64,000 bases of DNA from Pontibacter akesuensis (GTDB lineage: Bacteria; Bacteroidota; Bacteroidia; Cytophagales; Hymenobacteraceae). Positions within the stretch are counted from its first letter, which is position 1; each line of letters starts with the position of its first letter. The notes under the pieces were generated by a model, which worked only from the letters and a program-made list of their open reading frames with translations, did not search any database and was not told the origin of the DNA. The stretch covers positions 3,286,001-3,350,000 of the forward strand of contig NZ_CP014766.1 in the NCBI RefSeq assembly GCF_001611675.1, given 5' to 3'. This document shows, in pieces, positions 19,254 to 27,369 of this stretch. The position numbers were made by a program, and so were the translations under genes.

Positions 19254-19874
19254 TTATTCCGTTGTGGCTACTTTCTCAAAGCTGCCGTTCTGGTACACGT
19301 AAGTCATTACCGAATTATCAATTCCTACCGAAACGGCATCGTTCGACAATTCTAACTCCTGGTTGGTGTCATAGTTGTACAAATCTTCGCCTTCTTCGGC
19401 CGTGTACAGATAGTACAGGCTTTTCAGCGTTCCCCGTTCGTTAAAGAGAATATCCCGGCTGAGCTCCTCCAGCACAAACTCGCCGTCCTCTTTCTGCAGG
19501 GCTGCCACAATCACAAGTTCTTTTCCCAGCGCAAACTGCAGCGCCACGTCCTGGCGGGTGTCTCCGTCAAAGTCGCCGCGGGCAATGGCGGCGGTCTCAT
19601 CGGAAACTTTTGCCGAGGCATCCGCAGCTATTTCCGGCTTTTCCCAGCCCGGATACTTTTCTGTGAGCTGCTCCATTACAGGCTGTGGCAAGGGAAGGGT
19701 GGGCGTGGTGGTGTTCTCGTCTGTCTTTACGTTATCTTTCGGCACGTTGGCAATGGAGTCCAGCGCGTCTGCTTGTGGGGCCACGTCCACGTATTCATCC
19801 TTCACCTCCTCGTTTTCGGGGGAGCAGGCAAACAGGCACAGGGGCAGGGCAAGCAGGTACAGTATCTTTTTCAT
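19254..19874 (-). CDS. Lipoprotein of unknown function
   Basis: 206 residues with a short lipoprotein signal (LALPLCLFAC, lipidation at C17) followed by an acidic linker rich in E, D, V and T up to about residue 65. The globular part contains ARGDFDGDTRQDVAL, which looks like one FG-GAP/VCBS-type calcium-binding blade motif (GDFDGDxxxD), and several beta-strand stretches. The acidic start after the cysteine (SPENEEVKDE) is similar to signals that export lipoproteins to the cell surface in this phylum (inference). No named family recognised; it may monitor or bind a ligand at the envelope. Confidence 0.8.
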   Translation of the reverse strand: MKKILYLLALPLCLFACSPENEEVKDEYVDVAPQADALDSIANVPKDNVKTDENTTTPTLPLPQPVMEQLTEKYPGWEKPEIAADASAKVSDETAAIARGDFDGDTRQDVALQFALGKELVIVAALQKEDGEFVLEELSRDILFNERGTLKSLYYLYTAEEGEDLYNYDTNQELELSNDAVSVGIDNSVMTYVYQNGSFEKVATTE

Positions 19875-19924
19875 CTTTAAAGTAGATTGCTATACTTAAA
19901 GATACTCTGATTAAGGGTGTGCTG

Positions 19925-21682
19925 TTACATCGGCCAAAAAACAGGTACCAGCACCAGTATCACCACCATGAGCAGCAGCGTGAGCGGGGCCCCGACTTTG
20001 ATGAAGTCCAGGAACTTATACTTGCCGGGGCTGTACACCAGGATACAGGCCGGCTCAAACGGTGTCACCAGCGAAACAGAGGCCGCCAGCATGATAGCAA
20101 TAGCGAAGGCGCGCGGGTCGGAGCCCAGGGCTGTTGCGGTGCGCAGCGCCACAGGCACAATTACGAGGGCGGCAGCGGCATTCGACATTGGTTGGGTTAG
20201 CAGCACCGTCAGCAGCACGAATCCAGCCAGCACGGCCATCACGCCAAATGATCCCAGCAAATCCACTATGCCGGCCGCCAGGAAGTCTGCCGCACCGGAT
20301 TTCTCCATGGCCGTTCCGAACGCCGTCATGCCCCCGATCAGGACAAGCAGCTTGAAGTCTATGGCCGCATAGGCCCGCTCTGAGCTGATGCAGCGGAACA
20401 GGATGGTGCAAATTGCCGCCAGCAGAAACGCGATGGAGAGCGGCAGCAGGTTGGTGGTGCCCAGCAGTATGGCCACCAGAAAACTGCCGATCGCGATCAG
20501 GCCTTTGCGTTTTTTGAAGAGCAGTGGCTCAAACTGATCGAGCAGCGCCACGTTGCTCGAAGACCGCAGCTGCTTGAAGCGCTCGGCAGAGCCCTGCACC
20601 AGCAGCAGGTCGCCCAACTGCAGCACGATGCTGCCAATCTTGGTGCGCAGCGTTTCGCCGTAGCGCGAGATGGCAATCACCACCAGTCCGTAGCGCTGCA
20701 GAAAGTTAACCTGCTTCACCGTGTGGTTTATCAGGTTTGATTGCCGTATAATCAGCAGCTCGGCCAGCCGGATATCATCCGTTACCAGGTCCTTCTCCAA
20801 TATAACATCGGCCATAATGTTGATGCCTTTCGTCTCCTTCACCTTGATCAGGTTGTCCAGGTCGCCCTCCACCAGCAGGATGTCGTCCTCCATAATGCGG
20901 GTGCGGAAGTCCGGCAGAAAGTTATCCTCTCCCCGGATAATGTTCAATACCCGGAAGTTCAGGGAAGTGAGGTCGGAGGCAAACACCAACTGGCCGGCCA
21001 GCGGCGATTCGGGGAGTACCACTATCTCGGTCAGGTACTTCTGCAGTTTATACTCCTCGGCCAGTTGCTGGTCTTCGCGGTTCGGTAACATGCGCTGCCC
21101 GATGGTCATCATGTACACCACCCCCACCAGGAAAATAACGAACCCGATACCGGAGATCTCAAACAGGCCAATGGGAGGCAGACCGGTTTTGGCGATGTAC
21201 CCGCTCACAGCCACGTTGGTGGAGGTGCCGATCAGCGTGCAGGTGCCGCCAAGTATGGCGGCGTAAGCCAGCGGCATCAGCAGCTTGGAGGCGCTGATGT
21301 TAATGCGCTTGCTAAGCCCCACGAGCGGTGTCACGAACATGGCGGTAACAGTAGTGTTGTTCATGAAAGCCGATACCACCCCCGTCACGAGCATGACGGT
21401 GAACAGCATCAGGTTGGTGCTCTTGTGTGCCAATCTTACCAGCCGCAGTACCACAAAATCCAGGATGCCGGTTTCCTGCAGGGCCGCACTCAGTATAAAG
21501 ATGGAGGCAATAATGATGATAAAGTCGCTGCTGAAGCCTGCGAACGCCTCTTCAGCGGTAATGATGCGGGTGCTGGTGAGGATAATAAGCATCAGCAGTG
21601 TCACGATCTCCACAGAAATTTTTTCGGTGGCGAACAGCACCACCGCGACCAACAGCAGGCCTAGCACAAGGGCAATCTCCAT
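19925..21682 (-). CDS. SLC13/DASS-family permease with two RCK_C (TrkA-C) domains
   Basis: A 585-residue inner-membrane transporter. Membrane segments at both ends flank a soluble middle part (about residues 205-395) with two TrkA-C-like domains (LDLLV-type LLVEGDL and LLLVQGSAERF). The conserved SLC13 hairpin motifs are present: SAFMNNTTVTAMF near residue 110, IGTSTNVAV near 150 and TQPMSNAAAALV in the C-terminal half, which correspond to the SNT-like sodium/carboxylate sites. Bacterial members move sodium with sulfate, phosphate or dicarboxylates; the substrate cannot be told from sequence. It is a single gene, closely following the lipoprotein gene in the same direction of reading but probably separate. 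Confidence 0.9.
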   Translation of the reverse strand: MEIALVLGLLLVAVVLFATEKISVEIVTLLMLIILTSTRIITAEEAFAGFSSDFIIIIASIFILSAALQETGILDFVVLRLVRLAHKSTNLMLFTVMLVTGVVSAFMNNTTVTAMFVTPLVGLSKRINISASKLLMPLAYAAILGGTCTLIGTSTNVAVSGYIAKTGLPPIGLFEISGIGFVIFLVGVVYMMTIGQRMLPNREDQQLAEEYKLQKYLTEIVVLPESPLAGQLVFASDLTSLNFRVLNIIRGEDNFLPDFRTRIMEDDILLVEGDLDNLIKVKETKGINIMADVILEKDLVTDDIRLAELLIIRQSNLINHTVKQVNFLQRYGLVVIAISRYGETLRTKIGSIVLQLGDLLLVQGSAERFKQLRSSSNVALLDQFEPLLFKKRKGLIAIGSFLVAILLGTTNLLPLSIAFLLAAICTILFRCISSERAYAAIDFKLLVLIGGMTAFGTAMEKSGAADFLAAGIVDLLGSFGVMAVLAGFVLLTVLLTQPMSNAAAALVIVPVALRTATALGSDPRAFAIAIMLAASVSLVTPFEPACILVYSPGKYKFLDFIKVGAPLTLLLMVVILVLVPVFWPM

Positions 21683-21847
21683 AAAGTTTTGATGCGTTTG
21701 CTATACTTCGGGATGAGGTACAATCTCGGCTTTTACGCACAATCGCGGTGGCGGTTGCTTTGTGAAGAGCAGGCGATACTTACCATTGGTTTTAAAGAGC
21801 AGTTATGCTTGGGGACCAGTGAAATGTATTCATGCTCATAAAAGGAA

Positions 21848-21871
21848 AGAGACGCAAAATATTGCGTCTCT
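21848..21871 (-). terminator. Hairpin behind the aminotransferase gene
   Basis: AGAGACGCAA (21848-21857) pairs exactly with TTGCGTCTCT (21862-21871) around a four-base loop; on the minus strand it is followed by CTTTCCTTTTAT, a T-rich tail. Confidence 0.65.
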
Positions 21872-21900
21872 ACAAATATAAACTAAAGGGATGGCATGTA

Positions 21901-23100
21901 TCAATCCAGTGTGGCGGTTGCCTCCTCTATAGACTGCAGAATCACGGCGCAGGCTTCTCTTATCTCTGCTTCGGTGATAACCAGTGGAGGGGCGATGCGC
22001 ATGGAGTTGTCGCAGAACAGGAACCAGTCGGTGAGCACACCGTTTTTGATGGCCAGGTCGATGACGGCTTTAAGTACCGGGAAACTCTCAAATTCCGCGG
22101 CCATCATCAAACCGCAGTTGCGAATCTCCTTGATGCGTGGGTGCACGAGCAGCTCACGGAACAGAGCGGCCTTTTCCGCCACACCGGCTAGCAGCCCATC
22201 CTCCTGAATGGTTTGCAAGGTAGCCAGCGACGCAGCGCAGGAAACAGGGTGCCCGCCGAAGGTGGTGCAGTGGCCAAGTATAGGGTCGTTTTTGAAAGCA
22301 CCCATGATCTCCTGCGGCGCGATGAAGGCCCCGATCGGCATGCCGCCGCCCATGCCTTTGGCGCACAGTAGAATATCCGGTTCAATGCCGAACTGCTCAA
22401 AGGCCCAGAATGTGCCGGTGCGGCCAAAGCCGCATTGGATCTCGTCGAGTATCAGCAGGGCTCCCATCTCATCGCAACGGCGGCGCAGGTGCTGCAGGTA
22501 ATTGTCCTGGGCCACCCGCACGCCAGCCTCGCCCTGCACTGTCTCAATAATCACAGCGGCGGTGCGTTGTGTAATGCTTTGCAGGTCGGGCAAGTGGTTG
22601 TATCGGATGTGGCGCACGCCGGGCAGCAGCGGGCGGAAAGCATTCTTAAAACCCTCGCTGCCGTTTACCGACAGGGCGCCCTGCGTGGAGCCGTGGTAGG
22701 CGTTGCGGCAGGAAATTAGTTCGGTGCGGCCGGTGTAGCGTTTGGCCAGTTTCAGGGCGCCTTCTACCGCCTCGGTACCTGAGTTCAGAAAGTACACGTT
22801 GTCCAGGCGCTTGGGCAGTGTCTGAGTCAGGGCGTGGGCCAACTGCGCCTGCGGTGCCTGCACAAACTCCCCATACACCATCAGGTGCATGTACTTGTCC
22901 AGCTGGTTGTGGATGGCCTTGAGCACGCGCGGGTGGCGGTGACCCACATTGCTCACGCCAATGCCCGAAATCAGGTCCAGGTAGCGCTCGCCGCCTGCCC
23001 CGTACATGTAAACGCCCTCTGCTTTCTCCACCTCAATCATAAGCGGGAAATCAGAGGTCTGCGCTACGTTTTGCAGAAACAATTGCCTCATCGAAATCAT
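21901..23100 (-). CDS. Class III PLP-dependent aminotransferase (acetylornithine/4-aminobutyrate type)
   Basis: A 399-residue fold-type I transaminase. Landmarks: NSGTEAVEGALKLAK (phosphate-binding, about 106-120), ILDEIQCGFGRTG with the PLP-pyridine Asp at D219, and the Schiff-base lysine K248 in LLCAKGMGGGMPIG. The family includes ArgD, GabT and lysine/ornithine transaminases; the sequence alone does not fix the substrate, and there are no arginine-biosynthesis neighbours, so a general omega-amino-acid transaminase is the safest name. The start ATG at 23100 is supported by a TACCTTTG promoter element ending four bases upstream, which argues against the internal ATG at residue 4. Confidence 0.93.
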   Translation of the reverse strand: MISMRQLFLQNVAQTSDFPLMIEVEKAEGVYMYGAGGERYLDLISGIGVSNVGHRHPRVLKAIHNQLDKYMHLMVYGEFVQAPQAQLAHALTQTLPKRLDNVYFLNSGTEAVEGALKLAKRYTGRTELISCRNAYHGSTQGALSVNGSEGFKNAFRPLLPGVRHIRYNHLPDLQSITQRTAAVIIETVQGEAGVRVAQDNYLQHLRRRCDEMGALLILDEIQCGFGRTGTFWAFEQFGIEPDILLCAKGMGGGMPIGAFIAPQEIMGAFKNDPILGHCTTFGGHPVSCAASLATLQTIQEDGLLAGVAEKAALFRELLVHPRIKEIRNCGLMMAAEFESFPVLKAVIDLAIKNGVLTDWFLFCDNSMRIAPPLVITEAEIREACAVILQSIEEATATLD

Positions 23101-23104
23101 GGCG

Positions 23105-23112
23105 CAAAGGTA
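23105..23112 (-). promoter_or_regulatory. -7 promoter element placed for a leaderless transcript (aminotransferase)
   Basis: TACCTTTG on the minus strand fits TAnnTTTG and ends four bases before the ATG at 23100. In Bacteroidota transcription starts a few bases past this element, so the mRNA would begin at or next to the start codon. No clear -33 TTG. Confidence 0.55.
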
Positions 23113-23431
23113 CGCAATTAACTACAGACGCGGGAATTAAAGCCATCGGGGTACAGCAAAAACGAACGTACCTGGCAAGCTCTTAACTTTACAGGGATTG
23201 TGCAGGTGTTAAACAAACCATGCCATTTACTTAACCGTAAGTTTATAAAGTTGTACAAATCGCAGTATTTTCGGCTGTGCTACCACTTTCGTTTGGCTTC
23301 CCTCATTTACTGCCTATATTTAGTGTTGTGACAATTATGCAGGATCATTTAAGTTTTGCTTTGGCTGACAGAGGATGCATGTAAGCATGCCTTAGTTTAC
23401 AGCCGACCGGGTATAGCCAGAGAAAATCAGA
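23113..23431. other. Divergent intergenic region, no gene seen
   Basis: About 320 AT-rich bases between the aminotransferase and the tandem-PAS kinase. Apart from the aminotransferase promoter at its left edge, I see no repeat, hairpin or clear TAnnTTTG element for the plus-strand kinase. Confidence 0.4.
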
Positions 23432-24979
23432 ATGAACGGAGAGAACACAATACTAAATTCAGCCTCAGAACTACTTTCAGAGAACACGGACCTGTACAGG
23501 CTGTTGGTGGAGGGCGTGCACGAGTATGCCATTTTCCTGATTAGCCCAACCGGCTATGTGCAGACGTGGAATGCCGGGGCCGAGAAAATCAAAGGTTATC
23601 GGCCGGAGGAGATAATCGGGCAGCATTTTTCGAAATTCTATCCTCAGGAGGCCCTCGATGACAGCTACCCGGAAAAGGAGTTGGAATGGGCAACCAGGCA
23701 CGGGCGCTTTGAGGATGAGGGATGGCGTGTGAAGAAAGACGGCTCGATGTTCTGGGCTAATGTAATCCTGACCGCTATTTACAGCTCCAACAGCAAAGAA
23801 CTGATCGGCTTCTCCAAGATTACCCGCGACCTGACCGACCGGAAACTGTTGGAGGACAAGCTCTCGAAGGCAATGGAGGAGTTGAAGGAGAGTGAGGAGA
23901 GTGCGCGGCTCCTGACCGAGGGGGTGAAGGATTATGCCATCTTCATGCTGACACCGGAAGGAAACATAGCGACCTGGAACCGCGGCGCTGAACACATTAA
24001 AGGCTACACGGCAGATGAGATAATCGGCCAGCATTTCTCGGTTTTTTATACGGATGAGGCACGGGAGCGAAGGTTTCCGGAGTATGAGCTCAAAATGGCC
24101 ATCGAGCAGGGGCGCTTTGAGGACGAGGGCTGGCGGCTACGGAAAGACGGAACCCAGATTTGGGTAAATGTGGTGATTACCCCTGTGTATAATGCGGAGG
24201 CCAAGCACCTTGGGTTTACAAAGGTAACCCGCGACTTGTCTGAGCGCCGGAAGAACGAGGAACTGATGCACAAGAACAGGGAACTGCACAAGATCAACAC
24301 CGACCTCGATAACTTTGTGTATACGGTATCGCACGACTTGAAAGCACCGATCGCCAATCTGGAGGGCCTGATCGCAATGCTGAAAATGGACCTTGGCGCC
24401 GATGCTTCCAAACATGCGGAGGTGCTGGGCCGCATCGACAATTCGGTGGTACGGCTTAACAACATTATACTTGACCTGACGGATATTTCGCGGGTGCAGA
24501 ACGAAGAGAGCCCGGTGGAAAAGGTAAACCTGGAGGAACTTCTGCAGGAGGTGACAGGTAGCCTGGAAGACCTGATCGCCTCCTACCACGCCGTGATACA
24601 GCCTGACTTCTCAGGGTTCAGGTACATGAGCTATTCCAGAAAAAACCTGCGCAGCATTCTGTTTAACCTGCTCTCCAACGCCATCAAATATTCCTCGCCA
24701 GAGCGGCAGCCGATTATTCAAATCAAAACCGAGAAATTGCATGAACAGGGGCAGTACCTGCTCACGGTGGCAGACAATGGCCTTGGCATCCATATAAAAC
24801 ATACTTATAAAATATTTTCTATGTTCAAGCGCATGCACACGCATGTGGAGGGAACTGGCCTGGGGCTGTACCTGGTGAAGCGGATACTCGAGAACTCAGA
24901 GGATAGGGTAGAGGTGGAAAGCGAGGTAGGAAAAGGCTCTACGTTCAAGCTATACTTCCACCAAAACGAAGAGAGCTAA
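23432..24979 (+). CDS. Tandem-PAS sensor histidine kinase
   Basis: A 515-residue cytoplasmic kinase. Two PAS domains (about residues 25-145 and 150-285) are near-duplicates of each other: both carry the pattern YAIFxxxPxGxxxTWNxGAExIKGY, then DEIIGQHFS or EEIIGQHFS, then RFEDEGWRxxKDG. The HisKA phospho-acceptor is in VSHDLKAPIANL near residue 300, and the HATPase has NLLSNAIKYSS, VADNGLGIH and GTGLGLYLVKRIL. No receiver or effector gene is next to it, so it is an orphan kinase; the signal is unknown. It is convergent with the next gene, and the two stop codons overlap by four bases. Confidence 0.93.
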   Translation: MNGENTILNSASELLSENTDLYRLLVEGVHEYAIFLISPTGYVQTWNAGAEKIKGYRPEEIIGQHFSKFYPQEALDDSYPEKELEWATRHGRFEDEGWRVKKDGSMFWANVILTAIYSSNSKELIGFSKITRDLTDRKLLEDKLSKAMEELKESEESARLLTEGVKDYAIFMLTPEGNIATWNRGAEHIKGYTADEIIGQHFSVFYTDEARERRFPEYELKMAIEQGRFEDEGWRLRKDGTQIWVNVVITPVYNAEAKHLGFTKVTRDLSERRKNEELMHKNRELHKINTDLDNFVYTVSHDLKAPIANLEGLIAMLKMDLGADASKHAEVLGRIDNSVVRLNNIILDLTDISRVQNEESPVEKVNLEELLQEVTGSLEDLIASYHAVIQPDFSGFRYMSYSRKNLRSILFNLLSNAIKYSSPERQPIIQIKTEKLHEQGQYLLTVADNGLGIHIKHTYKIFSMFKRMHTHVEGTGLGLYLVKRILENSEDRVEVESEVGKGSTFKLYFHQNEES

Positions 24980-25707
24980 GCGGGCAGCAGATCGCAGAAC
25001 CAGAAAGCAGTGTCAAACACGGGCTTGTCTTCCTTTTTATAGCAGTTATCGTCCGGGTCGGTCGGCGGGCCGTAGCTTTTGCGTACCTTCTCCCCCAAAG
25101 TATAGGTGATGGGGTGTTTGAAAATTGGCCCTTCGAATACGAAGGTGTGAAACTCACCGTTCTCGCCGGCGGGATCTACATTGGCTGGCAAATCCTGCAG
25201 AAAGCCCTCGTCCAGTAAGCGGCCGGCAAAGGAGGCATCCAGCAATTTTTCGTTTACGCACACCACCACCGCCTTAAAACCCTTCTGAATAAATTCGCAC
25301 ACCAACTCATTTGTCGGGCGGCCCCAGAGCGGGAACACCGCCTGCATGTTCAGCGGCTGCAGTTGCTGCTCGCGGTAAGTGCGCAGGTCCTCGAGGTTGA
25401 TATCCCCGAAAATGGAGTGCGTGATGCCTTCCTGCTGAAGCGGGCGCATGGTCTGCGCCATCAGTTCGTTGTAGGCATTCATGCTGGCCTGCTCGGGTAA
25501 GTATACTTTCTGCAAAGGCAAGCCGATACTTTGTGCCTGTCGCTCCAATAATTCCTCCCGCACACCGTGCATGCTCACCCGCTGAGTTGTGCCACTCAGG
25601 GTGGTAAGCAGTTTTGTTACCTCATACTTGCCCTCCTGCACAACCTTGTGCAGGCACAGCGACGAGTCTTTGCCGCTGCTCCAGTTAAAGATGCTCTTGT
25701 GCGCCAA
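24976..25707 (-). CDS. ATP-pyrophosphatase of the diphthine-ammonia-ligase family (MJ0570/Dph6-like)
   Basis: The N-terminal SIFNWSSGKDSSLCL is the PP-loop (SGGxDS-type, here SSGKDS) of the ATP-dependent amidating family that includes eukaryotic Dph6; GDINLEDLRTYRE and the C-terminal EFHTFVFEGPIF agree with it. Bacteria have no diphthamide, so the bacterial substrate is unknown. The longest open frame begins at 26007 but there it overlaps the TPR gene in another frame; homologous proteins begin a few residues before FNWSSGKDS, so I choose the TTG at 25707, giving 243 residues. No ATG exists in the plausible region. Tail-to-tail with the histidine kinase, with a four-base overlap of stops. Confidence 0.85.
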   Translation of the reverse strand: MAHKSIFNWSSGKDSSLCLHKVVQEGKYEVTKLLTTLSGTTQRVSMHGVREELLERQAQSIGLPLQKVYLPEQASMNAYNELMAQTMRPLQQEGITHSIFGDINLEDLRTYREQQLQPLNMQAVFPLWGRPTNELVCEFIQKGFKAVVVCVNEKLLDASFAGRLLDEGFLQDLPANVDPAGENGEFHTFVFEGPIFKHPITYTLGEKVRKSYGPPTDPDDNCYKKEDKPVFDTAFWFCDLLPA

Positions 25708-25835
25708 TGCGTTTAAATTTAGTTCCTGGCCTAAATGTAGCCAGACGGGGCGAAGCTGTGAAGGCTGGCTGACTTTTATACTTCTCAGCGGCCAATACCA
25801 GGCTTTCAAAAGTTGAAGCTGCTTCTCTGTATGCT

Positions 25836-26870
25836 TTACCGTTTGTAGTTCTCGTACCAGGACGACAGCTGCGCTACCTGCTCCTGGTGCTCCTGCAGCC
25901 AGTTTGCAACGGCTTCTTTGCCGGAGCTTTGGCTGACGTAGTAGCTCATGGCCTCTACATTGCCGGCGTTTTTCATGCTGTAAAAGAAATCCACGTAATA
26001 ATCCCACCAGAAGCTGCTTTTGTCTTCCTTCAGCTCGCCTAAAATAGAGAAAAGGGAGCGTGTGCTGTTGTAGAAGCCCTCCTCCTCGGTCTTGCCCTTG
26101 TTTTCGTCTGATAAAGCGGTAGCCTGCGAGAGGGAGATCATCATTTCGGCCGCCGAAAACTCGTCATCCCCCTTAGGAATGCCTACGTTTATGGTCATTG
26201 TTTTTCCACCCTCGCCTTTTGTTACGCCCTGCTGCTGCATCTGGCGCACTTCCTGGTAGGCGGTGGCAGCGCGTTCGGAAGTGGGCTCGAGCAGCAGGAA
26301 GTTGTAGAGGGCCAGCAGGCTTTGGGTGCGCTTGCCCTGGTTTTGCTTGGTGTAGCCCAGCAACAGGTGGCTGCTGGCGTGGTTTGGGTTCAATTGCACC
26401 GCATGGATGAGCGCCTGTTCGGCGGCGGCATAGTTTTTCAGCTTATACTGGGTCAGGCCGAGGTTGTAGTAGACCATGTAGTTGTTGGGGGCCAGCTTTA
26501 TGGCTTCCTCGTAGGCGCTGATAGCTTGTTGCGGCTTGCCCTGCATGTCCAGTGCGTTGCCTTTGATGCCGTAGGCCTGGGCTTTCAATCCCGGATTTGC
26601 ATTCTTCAGCTTTAATACTTCGTTGCTATATTTCACCGCATTGCCGTAATCGCCTATGGCCCCGTAAGTCATGGCCAACTCATAGTTGACAGTTGGGTTC
26701 TTCTTGTCGAGTTTCAGCGCCTCTTTGTAGCTGGAAACAGCTCCTGCGTAGTTCCCAATGTCGTACAGGGCGATACCCTCTTCAATCAATTCGTCAAGTT
26801 TGCTGCTTTGGGCACTGGCGGTGAAAGCCATGGCCATGCTTAGCAGTAGCGTGCATACAAGTGTTTTCAT
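25836..26870 (-). CDS. Secreted TPR-repeat protein
   Basis: 344 residues with a cleavable signal peptide (LVCTLLLSMAMAFTASAQ). Residues 25-205 hold about five tetratricopeptide repeats (for example YDIGNYAGAVSSYKEALKL and YNLGLTQYKLKNYAAAEQAL), a scaffold for protein contacts in the periplasm. The C-terminal part (215-344) is a different helical region with no named family recognised, containing EDKSSFWWDYYVDFFYSM. It lies 128 bases upstream of the ATP-pyrophosphatase gene on the same strand, possibly in one transcript. Confidence 0.9.
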   Translation of the reverse strand: MKTLVCTLLLSMAMAFTASAQSSKLDELIEEGIALYDIGNYAGAVSSYKEALKLDKKNPTVNYELAMTYGAIGDYGNAVKYSNEVLKLKNANPGLKAQAYGIKGNALDMQGKPQQAISAYEEAIKLAPNNYMVYYNLGLTQYKLKNYAAAEQALIHAVQLNPNHASSHLLLGYTKQNQGKRTQSLLALYNFLLLEPTSERAATAYQEVRQMQQQGVTKGEGGKTMTINVGIPKGDDEFSAAEMMISLSQATALSDENKGKTEEEGFYNSTRSLFSILGELKEDKSSFWWDYYVDFFYSMKNAGNVEAMSYYVSQSSGKEAVANWLQEHQEQVAQLSSWYENYKR

Positions 26871-27129
26871 GTAGGGATTTTGTGGTTACAAGTAGGAGCA
26901 GCCTCATTTGAAGCGCTTCTAAATATACCAAAAACTTTATACTTGCAGCATCTCACCTGTCAATTTATCCTATGCTTTACTACAGGTATAGCATAGCACC
27001 ATAGGCTATACTTGTAAAAGGCGTGCTGCCTTGTAGCTGAGCCGAAACCGGTTCTGCAGCAGATTGCGTAAAAGAGGGGAGCAGCGAGAATACAGGTACT
27101 ATGTTTCATCAAGCAGAAAGGAGAACAAC

Positions 27130-27318
27130 ATGCCACAAGGAGATAAGTCAGCTTACACCGATAAGCAGAAGCGCAAGGCCGAGCATATCGAGGAAAGCTA
27201 CGAGAAGCGCGGCATAAGCCACGAAGAAGCAGAAAAACGCGCCTGGGCTACTGTAAACAAACAGGATGGCGGCGGGAACAAGAGCGGTTCCGGAAGGGCC
27301 AATCATCCCAAAGATTAA
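27130..27318 (+). CDS. Small KGG-type stress-like protein (often annotated plasmid stabilization protein)
   Basis: A 62-residue highly charged hydrophilic protein, MPQGDKSAYTDKQKRKAEH at the start, then AEKRAWATVNKQDGGG and a glycine-rich tail GSGR. Proteins of this form are common as single small genes in soil bacteria and are usually named plasmid stabilization protein without proof. The open frame extends 22 codons upstream, but an AAAGGAG sequence lies six bases before the ATG at 27130, a rare Shine-Dalgarno match in this window, and the conserved start MPxGDKSxY supports it. A perfect bidirectional terminator follows. Confidence 0.85.
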   Translation: MPQGDKSAYTDKQKRKAEHIEESYEKRGISHEEAEKRAWATVNKQDGGGNKSGSGRANHPKD

Positions 27319-27333
27319 AACTAACGAGAAAGC

Positions 27334-27365
27334 AAGCGGGCCGGAATCACTTCCGGCCCGCTTTT
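27334..27365. terminator. Bidirectional Rho-independent terminator
   Basis: Perfect 13-base arms AAGCGGGCCGGAA (27334-27346) and TTCCGGCCCGCTT (27351-27363) with a four-base loop and TTTT on the plus side, AA-rich on the other, between convergent genes. Confidence 0.85.
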
Positions 27366-27369
27366 ATTA

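Noticed and set aside
24976-26007. Full 343-codon frame for the ATP-pyrophosphatase
   Set aside because: The first part overlaps the well-supported TPR gene in another frame and is arginine/glutamine-rich without family resemblance; a TTG at 25707 gives the family's usual length.
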